From: Symbiodinium sp. CCMP2592
Lineage: Eukaryota > Sar > Dinophyceae > Suessiales > Symbiodiniaceae
Assembly (NCBI GenBank): GCA_905221615.1
Contig: CAJNDT010001236.1
Span: 906,501 to 970,500, forward strand
Direction: 5' to 3'
Length of the DNA: 64,000 nucleotides
How positions within the stretch are numbered: the stretch's first letter is position 1; each line of letters opens with the position of its first letter. The translations under genes and the position numbers were made by a program. Below the pieces are notes generated by a model. The model saw nothing but the letters and a program-made list of their open reading frames with translations. It ran no database searches and was not told the DNA's origin. Positions 57,501 through 64,000 of the stretch are shown in pieces.

Positions 57501-57888
57501 TCAGTGGGCGATGGAGCAAGCGTCTGACACACAGATGACGGTGCCCTTCTCGCCTCAACCTCAAGGGGACCTCTACCGAAGCTGGTTGGCAGGACACACA
57601 TCGGATGACCAGGTGATGCATGCCCTGGGTGCCCACGGTTTGGAGCTCTTTCAGTCGGCTAAGGCACTGCATGAGCAGGGGACATGGCACGAAGAGGATC
57701 ACCACATCGATGGACCTGGGGGAGAGCACAATGTGGGGCAAGCTGTTACGCAGATTGACCTGGCGGTGGATGATTTGCTTGCAACAGGGCCGGGAGTGGC
57801 GCCAGTTCTACCTCCGGCTGATACAGGTGCAGCGGCTTATCCACTACGACCACTGCCGGAAGATCCAGCTGATCAATTCGAGAGTTGA
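54520..57888 (+). CDS. LINE2 ORF3: large acidic protein of unknown function
   Basis: 1,122 aa from ATG. A hydrophobic segment near the start (NLVPVALYSLWSVCAGMRW, 12-30), followed by WDG as in LINE1 ORF3. Then a helical acidic part, a Ser/Arg tract (SRSRSRGSRRAA, about 487-498), a Lys/Pro/Thr linker, and a central helical block (QEARDLWFSLLGVTDED...). The C-terminus has TSLAEIQGQHGQQVVEMLQV, corresponding to MTEEMIRGLYGAATVEMMQA in LINE1. No known domain. Intact despite the interruption of ORF2, so the insertion is recent or the ORF is not needed in cis. Confidence 0.7.
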   Translation: MANRWASPSMRNLVPVALYSLWSVCAGMRWDGHAGLLGLLSMQPMPMAQPPEVFGDWPPHWYYQARMTARSLVAEGSDSSQMMNFLYYLVCTRDDPYYTEFLPHILADLEHTLSAHLDPTAVVRPLNDQEMMWARYVEDALHQEFLEEYYPQEQAQLEAQAGLLPIELVTLHAAADPESEAQRVRRKEFNRKRELPRVVKAILDLPVEGASSSSSDEMPSMHYRVHQAMGKRAWQQQINADSTPMLTQHERKVVWMQRVTRFLRQVHLEGDDGWAFQLLRQRVLGRATSNYVSRAMGYLREIEVAVAPADTMGVEPPEHISDWAIQEEASLYRILTTWEPDDEVPATASVDVGTQGQPAFMVNLTADDEVLEVAEGNESEGVEGIGLGSSMEGDYGDQDDTLHVPACLTVHSHSNDEGVGHEQGSTSNNAVDLTQCADGRWSMNMEGDTEVVQMYDLTQDEDAGDSDEVFLMDRAKPKKRWLKSRSRSRGSRRAAPAAVTTEVRRLTEAGRASARATPSATCTPSTPANSSSGTGEPKAKAKSRPRSSGDSASPAPTPGTPMSAQEARDLWFSLLGVTDEDAPADSFPTTFQCNVISETFLGLSLQDRVTFLASLGMVTQRILEVVGNLVQLARANERDNEEVEVPIEEDTAALMQQSTARNDGWYDELRLLQETLEEMTQEEKCSCSLLLLKLLDWKCTNWGAGMVVGHVTGRAADLLALLTVAFEERKGRVMECRPDEDRVMQLWQRVQPYLPMATGSRAQRGVPLCSQRPAWCEPHHQPNTPPSSPGSPVAIDSADAQPLHGDLPAVILDRELAYEREPEATEDEGQRRREEEEQYEEQRVREHILQNQKEQGRAYQEWEDRVMARSLQTGQTRSKRKGIQLELSSGSADAPRVVRRLTLPTDTTQLNICIRLVQDMEDSDADTEPVPEQPTPRELPCGTLAPGEGDCSASAGELGVDQYDQLRRALQAGTTSLAEIQGQHGQQVVEMLQVQWAMEQASDTQMTVPFSPQPQGDLYRSWLAGHTSDDQVMHALGAHGLELFQSAKALHEQGTWHEEDHHIDGPGGEHNVGQAVTQIDLAVDDLLATGPGVAPVLPPADTGAAAYPLRPLPEDPADQFES

Positions 57889-58079
57889 GGGCTATGCTGG
57901 TTCCAGTGGCGAATGTGACTGGTGTCGCTTTGTTCTGCGGGGTCGTGTCTCCTGGTGGCTGGCACTGCGGGCAATGAGGGTGACTCCTGAGGGTTTTCTT
58001 CCAACGGGGCGTAAAGTGTCCTGTTGTCCTGGCTTTACAGCCTCTTCGAACCTGCTGGCTTGGAGAAAAGGAGCTCAAA
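57889..58079 (+). other. LINE2 3' UTR
   Basis: 191 nt from the ORF3 stop to the A-tract. No AATAAA signal seen. Confidence 0.55.
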
Positions 58080-58115
58080 ACAAAAAAAAAACCCTAAACC
58101 CTAAACCCTAAATCC
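58080..58115 (+). repeat. LINE2 A-rich tail joined to CCCTAAA repeats
   Basis: CAAAACAAAAAAAAA runs into CCCTAAACCCTAAACCCTAA and decays to AATCC and CTCTAACC units. Same type of junction as at 38734. Confidence 0.85.
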
Positions 58116-58159
58116 TAAACTCTAACCCCGCCCTAGACCACTAGACTTCCCAAACCCTG

Positions 58160-58250
58160 CCTTAACCCCAAATAACCTACCTTTTTCAGGACTTATATAG
58201 CGAAATCATAATAAGGAACCCTAAAAAGGTAGGTTATTCAGGGCTAAGGT
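58160..58250. repeat. MITE-like element, family I
   Basis: AATAACCTACCTTTTTCAGG and CCCTAAAAAGGTAGGTTATT are inverted arms, extended by CCTTAACCCC / GGGCTAAGG outside. Confidence 0.65.
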
Positions 58251-58625
58251 AAACAAGGCCCACTAGAGCCGAGGTTCATCCTGGATCCAGAGGCAAACAT
58301 GAAGTTGGGGATGCGGCAGTTTGAGAGAAAGTGCATGGTCTTGGCCTCAGAAAGGGAGGGTTTAGGGTATAGGGCATGGTCTTGACCTCCGAAAGGGAGG
58401 GTTCAGGACATGGCTTGGGGACTCATAGTTTGAAAGGGAGGTTCAGAAGATAAGGGGGCCCTACATATGTTGCAGGCCGTTGATGACGGTGTTTTAGCAT
58501 CATTACTTTGATCCAAACCATGTTACACCCAAGGCCAGGATACTTTTTTGAGGACCTCATCTTAATCAGCCGTAGTATAAGAAGGACAGTATCTGATGTG
58601 ATGATATATCGCCTGTAGCTCTACG
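58251..58625. other. Spacer with a direct repeat of GGTCTTGACCTC-type units
   Basis: CATGGTCTTGGCCTCAGAAA and CATGGTCTTGACCTCCGAAA, each followed by GGGAGGGTT (58335-58400). No gene. Confidence 0.45.
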
Positions 58626-58730
58626 ACCTACAGTCTCCATTGTAGTTCCTTTTTGGGGTTACCTTACATGACCCTCAGTATAAATATGGTTAAACCAGAA
58701 AAAGGAACTGCAATGGATACTATAGGTATG
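58626..58730. repeat. MITE-like element, family D copy 2
   Basis: CTACAGTCTCCATTGTAGTT and, inverted, CAATGGATACTATAGG, with the TTTTTGGGGTTACCTTA inner block. Confidence 0.6.
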
Positions 58731-58803
58731 GTCACAACTGAAGCCACGGCTCCCGCTGCCGTATCAAACGGCTCACGAGGTGAGGCTGCAGGGCCCTCAT
58801 GTC

Positions 58804-58909
58804 ATACCTGTGGTCTCCATTGTAGTTCCTTTTTGGGCTTACCTTATGGAATCCTACTTACAAACTTGGTCAAACCAAGAAGGGAACCACAATGGAGACT
58901 GCAGGTATT
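58804..58909. repeat. MITE-like element, family D copy 3 (TA-flanked)
   Basis: TA lies outside CCTGTGGTCTCCATTGTAGT and CACAATGGAGACTGCAGG; 75 bp from copy 2. Confidence 0.65.
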
Positions 58910-59813
58910 ACCGGTGTCGACGTGGATAGTTGATTCTGCCTCCCCTGAGGTCCTGCAGCGAACACCCAAAGGGTCCAAAGTACCTACATCGTAGGAAGGT
59001 TTTGTCATAGGAACTAGTTTGGGGAGGTTTCACTCATATAGGTACTTAGGAAACCTGAAACCCTAAAACCTGGACCCAGGACCCTTTTGGAAAGATTGCA
59101 TCTGTGGAAACCTGTGCTCCGAAAACCTCCGTAGTTCCAGTGCATTCGTCGGCCTTGTGCTCGTATCCAAGGGTAAAAGGAGGGACCCTTAATGGGGACC
59201 CCTACCCTATAATGGGCTGTATAACGGGTATATAAATGCCTACAATGGATCTTATAATGTTTTGTAAGGTCGCGGGCTTGTGTTTAGGTGATATCTCGAA
59301 CCCTCAACCGTAATTCGTTTAGTGGCTTTAGGGCTCTCACCGTGTCTTTTGTGAGGTTGTGATAATTACCCGGCCCGGCCAAGTTTGAAGTCGCGGACCT
59401 ATCTGTAGTCCCCATCGTTGTTGGATTACAGGGGTAACTACAGTTGTGCCAAGACCTACTGTACATGTCCTGTGGTGCCCGCTCTGGGTGCCCCAACAGA
59501 GTTAACATTTTAGGGGTGTCGGAAATTTCTGCAGTGCAGTAACAGACAGTCGGCTTGGCTTGTGGAAAAGCCTATGCTTGTCCTTGCTTGTCTTTCAGGA
59601 CATTGGCTTTCGCGGCCATATCCCTGCACTTTGGAAGTATCATGGCTGAAGACATCGGTTCCTGGAACCGATCCTTCGTGGAGTAGCGCCTGTGACTTCT
59701 GTGGGGTGGCAACCTTACACCCATCGCCCAAAGCTGGTGCCAACCCCGAAATATGAAGGTTGGACTAACATGTGATGGAGCACTCTTCTATAGTTAATAT
59801 CTGTAGATATATG

Positions 59814-59850
<37 letters not shown>

Positions 59851-60150
59851 AGAGTACGTTGTACACGTGGGGTTGCTTGTTCATGTTACATGGAAAAATC
59901 AGAACAGTCACCAACAAATCTTCTAAGAAAAGGACATCTACATGCAAACTCCGACTTGAAATCTGTTGATGTGCTGATGGTTTCAGGCCAAGGCTTGAGG
60001 CTTACACAATCCTGGAAGACTGCGGTTTAGGGTTTAGGGCTTGGGGGCGGTGTTTTGCAGATATTCTAGTTTAGTGACTGCATGCATCGTCTCCAGACTT
60101 GAGGTCTTTCAGGCTATGTTACCTTTTGCAAGCGAAGCTTTTTGTTGGCT
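58910..60150. other. Spacer, no supported gene
   Basis: Contains (TA)n(GT)n at 59810-59850 and a TTTAGGGTTTAGGG pair near 60026. Open frames are short and unconvincing. Confidence 0.4.
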
Positions 60151-60275
60151 GCTTGGAGGATCATGGGACTTAGTAAGTAGGGTTACATATAAGTACCTTA
60201 ATTGGGGTTATACGCGACTACAAGTATAGTTACCTTGATTAGAACCCTACTTACTAAGTCCCCCGACCCTCCAAG
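60151..60275. repeat. MITE-like element, family A copy 5
   Basis: CTTGGAGGATCATGGGACTT and AAGTCCCCCGACCCTCCAAG are full-length inverted ends; the best-preserved copy. Confidence 0.75.
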
Positions 60276-60624
60276 GGGAGTGGCATGATCGTCAGGGCTT
60301 ATAGGGTTCCCCTAGACCTTCAACGGTAGAAGAGCGCAAGGTACATGGACAAGCGGGATTCCGGTGTCGTAACTCTCTTGGACCTACATACGGAGCCTTG
60401 CCGAAAGTTTCAGTTTCCTGTGGGATCGCGACTTTGTCGGAGTTTCGCATGTTTAGGGGTTTAGGCTTTTGGGTTTATGGGTTGGGAGTTTGGAGTTTGG
60501 ATAGCTGGCGAAATAAAATTGAATTGCTGTAAAAGCCTACCACTACATACGAAAGATTGACCGAGACACTAGCCTTCCCGTCTAAGCACTCGTCTAACAG
60601 AGGACACTCCCGGAATGGAGAGCG

Positions 60625-60626
<2 letters not shown>

Positions 60627-60679
<53 letters not shown>

Positions 60680-60830
60680 AGAGAGCGAGAAAGCGATAGA
60701 GAGAGAGAGACAGAGCGAGAGCGAGAGCTAGAGTCTTAGAGACAGACACAGAGAGACACAGAGACAGAGAGACAGACAGACAGAGAGAAAGAGATGGAGA
60801 GATGGAGAGAGACGGCGAGGAGGGGTTGTA
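60627..60830. repeat. GA/GACA microsatellite
   Basis: (GA)n with GACAGA and GAGCGA variants on the plus strand. Confidence 0.9.
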
Positions 60831-60949
60831 GAGTCAAAGGCTCATGGTACGTGCGGTGCTCTCCTTGCCTGGTCCTCGACACTCGAACGCCTGTCAATCC
60901 CACATAGATGGTTGGTTGGAGTGGGGGTTTCCAGATGTGAAAGAACTTG

Positions 60950-61082
60950 CTTGGAGGGTCAGGGGACTTAGTAAGTAAGTATAAGTAATATGTAGACTGT
61001 ATTATAAGTACCTGTTAAAGGGTCGGTTATGCTATTACAAGCGTATGGGAGAACTACTTACTAAGTCCTCCGACCCTCCGAG
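60950..61082. repeat. MITE-like element, family A copy 6
   Basis: CTTGGAGGGTCAGGGGACTT and AAGTCCTCCGACCCTCCGAG ends; the interior has ATAAGTACCTGTTAAAGGGTC. Confidence 0.7.
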
Positions 61083-61255
61083 TATGCCAGTACATCTCTA
61101 GACTCCAAACGCTTGCTTGGACTGTGACTAAGAGCCTGGAGAAGCAGTAGTATGATTGCTCCGGGCAGCATGGAGCTTAGGGTTTGGGGTTTAGGGTTTA
61201 GGATATCCCCAACTAATTTCTCATGCTTCTGTATTTGTTCCATGTATGTATGCAG

Positions 61256-61319
61256 GTCACTGCCATGGAGTTGGCTCGCTTCAAGCTGCTCATCCGGGAA
61301 CGCTTCAGGCGCACTCAGG
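61256..61319 (+). other. Exon-like island (possible host exon)
   Basis: After TGTATGCAG the frame reads VTAMELARFKLLIRERFRRT, then QG, GC-rich and helical. The best exon candidate of the window. Family unknown. Confidence 0.35.
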
Positions 61320-62227
61320 GTTTCACGCCTGGAGCCTTAGGGTCAGAGTTGTTGGGGTGTTGGGTGTAGGTCCAGGCCTGAGGTCAGGTTTTGAGTTGCG
61401 TTCAGTGTTTAGGGTTTTGAGGGTCCAGTGTTTGAGGTGTGTTGCAAAGCCCGGGACTTCTTCTTTTTGTGTGGCTCACTCTAAACCCTCAGCCCCAGTC
61501 CCAAGATGTAGCCTCTACCGAGTTGGTTTAGGTTCCCACTTTCTCGTCCGCAAGAGAGAGAAGAGTCGGATTTTTTGTTGATGATTCTGCAGGGTTCAGG
61601 GCCTGGGGTTGTCATCTAACCTTATTTTACCTATGTAGAAGTAACAGTGGACGAAAGCCCAATCACTGGCAGTTTAGGGTAGTTCTTTGATCCCTCACAC
61701 ATCATTTCGCTTCAAAGTTGCTGATCTTGGAAATTCCGCTTTGAATTCGCATGTAATGAATGCTACGTTCATGTATTTGCCTGCTCGAAGAATTTATGAA
61801 ACATAGACTGTGCAAAGCCGGCCCGCATATCTCAGGGACAGCGCTGCTGAGATGTTCCGCTTTCTGGATGACAACCGCAGTGGCCGTGTAAACCGCGCAG
61901 CTCGACAACTGCTACGAGATTGGTGTTTGCAGTTCAAATTGTATAATCATTAAATGAGACTCAATTCGTCCGGTCCCCATTTGGAGAAGCGGAGTCTAGT
62001 CTTACATGTCAGCCGACGTCGGGGAGTCCTTCTTGCACGCATGCACAAGTTTTCTTGTCATTCCGTGCCTCTCGAACATCATTCCCTAAACGCCTAAGCA
62101 CGAACGTCCTGTAAATTACATCAGTTCGTAGGTTTCCGGAAGTGTCAACGTGTGAGGGCGGCAAGTCAGCCTCCTGCCTCGTTTTTCCGACTTAGGTTTA
62201 GGGTCTCGGGTTTACGGTTTGTGAATG
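61320..62227. other. Spacer, nothing firm
   Basis: Only isolated TTTAGGG units and short open frames. Confidence 0.35.
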
Positions 62228-62442
62228 GGTAGTTGTCAAAAGTCAAAAGTAGGGTTCCTTTTTGGGTCTCCTAGGACCTAGAGTAGGCCCTTATTCCCTT
62301 TTTGGGGGGTTCAGGTTCCCTTATAAGCCCCTTCAAACCAAAAAGGGCACCCTTTTTATTCCTCTCTTGGGTCTAGTCTCTAATACAATACGGCACCTAA
62401 TATTTAGGGTACCCAAAAAGGGACCCTAGTTTTGACAGCTAC
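62228..62442. repeat. MITE-like element, family B copy 3, enlarged
   Basis: GGTAGTTGTCAAAAGTC and TTTTGACAGCTAC ends, with CACCTAATATTTAGGGTACC inside as in copies 1 and 2. The middle holds an extra CCCTTTTTGGGGGGTTCAGG segment and its inverted partner AAAAAGGGCACC, as if a second element inserted. Confidence 0.6.
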
Positions 62443-62536
62443 ACGAATACGTAATTCGTCTGTCGGGGGAAATGTGTCTTTCCCCAAGCCCAGGTTTCCA
62501 ACCGCACAGTAAGAAGCTCCCAGGTATTAAGGACCC

Positions 62537-62698
62537 AAAACGCACATAAGCATAAGCATCTTATAGGGATATCCCTACCTTATTGGGCTTCGTTTTAAAG
62601 GGGTTTTATATGGGATATCCCTACCTTATTCGGCTTCATTATAAGGGGTTTTTATATGGTATATCCCTAGCCTTCTTTTTGCTTATGTGCTTTTTTGC
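62537..62698. repeat. Inverted-repeat element, family K, with internal duplication
   Basis: Ends GCACATAAGCATAAGCATC and GCTTATGTGC are inverted. Inside, a unit of about 60 bp (ATATCCCTACCTTATTGGGC...) is present twice in tandem with few changes. Confidence 0.6.
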
Positions 62699-62708
62699 GG
62701 CCCTACAG

Positions 62709-62748
62709 GTAACCTTCTCAGCGCGGCTGCAGACGCTGCACTACCGCG
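62709..62748 (+). other. Exon-like island
   Basis: GCCCTACAG acceptor, frame VTFSARLQTLHYR, then GTGCCT. Low support alone. Confidence 0.25.
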
Positions 62749-62960
62749 GTGCCTGTGACATACCGGAGACCACTCATTAGGGGCCAGCGATATCATAAGA
62801 TCATGTGCCCATATGAACGGTAAGGGACGGCTAGGGTATCATTAACGGGTGTGGGTCCAGAGCCCTAAACCCTAAACCCTAAAAGTTCTAGGGTTCTTGG
62901 AATGTGTTTCAATGGTTTGGGAATCCCACATTTTAGCCACGTCTTGCTCACTCAGTGCAG

Positions 62961-62987
62961 CTCGTTAAGCGCAGCTCGAGGAACCAG
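62961..62987 (+). other. Exon-like island with good splice borders
   Basis: CAGTGCAG acceptor, 27 nt reading LVKRSSRNQ, then GTACTTAAC. Confidence 0.25.
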
Positions 62988-63263
62988 GTACTTAACATGT
63001 GATCGAAAGACGCCGATAGCTATTCTTGCGGGTCGGCTTGTTCCATCTGGTAAGGAAACCGTGAAAGCAGTCACGTTAAGACCAAACCAGCAACCGGTCT
63101 GATGTGAGCTTCCTTTGCCTGACCACACGCACGGTTGCGGGCTCCTCCGAAAAGGGATCTGCAAGTTTCGGAAGCACAGACCCTAAGGCTCCATGTGCCC
63201 ATATAACATGTACTTAGGCTTAAAAGTGCCTATATAGGAACCCCTTTAAGGCCTACAGTAGGA

Positions 63264-63350
63264 GCCAGAAAGTTGGAATATGATTATCCTAAACCCTTTA
63301 TGGTAAATTAAAGGGTATCCTACCATGAAACCATATTCCAACTTTCTGGA
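63264..63350. repeat. MITE-like element, family G
   Basis: CCAGAAAGTTGGAATATG and CATATTCCAACTTTCTGG are perfect inverted ends around an AT-rich loop. A partial relative may lie at 63756. Confidence 0.7.
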
Positions 63351-63458
63351 GTTCCTTTAAGTATATACTCTGACAGGGAAGCACAGACCGAACCGTAGAG
63401 AGAGAAAGAGCGAGAGATTCGGAAGCTTACGCCTTGTAAGCCTTGAGGCGCAGATCCC

Positions 63459-63566
63459 GGAGGCCTCAAAAGGTGGGATGAAGGTAGGTGGGATATTCCC
63501 AAATAAGAGTCCTTATATAAGGGATCCTTAATCCTACCTACCTTCATCCCACCTTTTGAGGCCTCC
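63459..63566. repeat. MITE-like element, family H, near-perfect arms
   Basis: GGAGGCCTCAAAAGGTGGGA and its inverted partner continue through GAAGGTAGG (arms of about 37 bp with one mismatch). AGATCCC occurs at both borders, a possible 7 bp target duplication. Confidence 0.75.
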
Positions 63567-64000
63567 GAAGATCCCGGAAATTGCTACAAATCGTCGGCTC
63601 CACCCCAGAAATCCCGACAGGGAGAGACAGAGACGTAGAGGCACCTCTGCCTCACATCTATACTTACTTCAGCAAAGCCAGAATCCTTCAGTTCTGTGTC
63701 GCGTTTGCTCTAGGTTTTCGAGATGCGTCGGCTTGTAAGGTATACAGTAGAGGCCGAAAAGTTGGAAACCTCAAAGCCTCAATCCTTAAGAGTAATGTAT
63801 AAGGAATCCCAGCCAGCGCTATTTGGCCTTAATCCGATTTCCAGCTTTATGTGGTTTACTGTATGCGGGCCTTGGCAATTTGCATAGCAGTATTGGGATT
63901 CTTACAGTGTTACAGTTTGAGATTTCGGTGGTACCCTGAGATGGCAAGCCCGAAGTTAGGCCAAGGATGGGGAGTATAGGGGTCTGAGAACTTAGTAGCT

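Larger units (their letters stand above)
38771..58088 (+). mobile_element. LINE2: three-ORF non-LTR retrotransposon split by a DNA transposon
   Basis: Two parts, 38771-42135 and 53273-58088, together about 8.2 kb. Order: spliced leader copy, ORF1 (38846), UGA, ORF2 (39857-42135 + 53275-54091), ORF3 (54520), poly(A) at 58080 followed by CCCTAAA units. The break falls in the RT just after FMDD and restores one continuous frame if 42136-53272 plus one AC dinucleotide are disregarded. Homologous to LINE1 in all ORFs, but diverged. Inactive in its present state because of the insertion. Confidence 0.85.

Noticed and set aside
1-64000. tRNA or rRNA genes
   Set aside because: None recognised by eye; only a tRNA 3'-end complement (the Copia PBS) is present. 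A tRNAscan run would settle this.

Overview
The window looks like nuclear DNA of a dinoflagellate, probably a symbiodiniacean or close relative. Three things point there: 18 nt identical to the dinoflagellate spliced leader sit at the 5' end of one retroelement; plant-type telomeric units (CCCTAAA/TTTAGGG) are scattered nearly everywhere; and the autonomous elements are of kinds common in dinoflagellate genomes. I see no intact ordinary host gene, only a few short exon-like islands. Almost all coding DNA is mobile.

Layout. 1-7.57 kb (minus): a non-LTR retrotransposon running off the left edge. It encodes a decayed cytosine-5 DNA methyltransferase, a Ulp1/C48-type cysteine protease, a gag-like protein, and an endonuclease-reverse transcriptase with a zinc knuckle. 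7.6-14.19 kb: degenerate telomere-like repeats, several families of about 100 bp inverted-repeat (MITE-like) elements, microsatellites. 14.19-23.04 kb (minus): a Ty1/copia element with two identical 214 bp LTRs, set in CCCTAAA repeats; its polyprotein is broken by frameshifts and carries SAP-like motifs and a probable 2-oxoglutarate/Fe(II) dioxygenase-like domain. 23.05-30.9 kb: repeats, MITEs and possible exons. 30.91-38.75 kb (plus): LINE1, intact in all three ORFs. 38.77-58.09 kb (plus): LINE2, related to LINE1, starting with a spliced-leader copy and split inside its RT by an 11,137 bp DNA transposon (42136-53272) that carries four minus-strand genes. 58.1-64 kb: MITEs, GA microsatellite, exon-like islands.

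How the parts relate. LINE1 and LINE2 are head to tail, each ending in poly(A) joined directly to CCCTAAA repeats, and each starting with spliced-leader sequence. This suggests that trans-spliced capped mRNAs are the retrotransposition template and that telomere-like DNA is the target. In all three non-LTR elements ORF1 and the endonuclease-RT ORF share one frame and are separated by a single UGA with no other stop, which suggests readthrough expression. LINE1 and LINE2 also share an unrecognised third ORF of about 1,100 codons.

The most unusual signal is in the DNA transposon: 30 copies of CCTTTNNNCAAGG, all in one orientation, in four clusters that follow the four genes and their 3' flanks. 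The bases just outside the motif are complementary in 23 of 30 copies and use all four pair types, as expected of a conserved hairpin. All functional calls are from reading the sequence; no database search was run.
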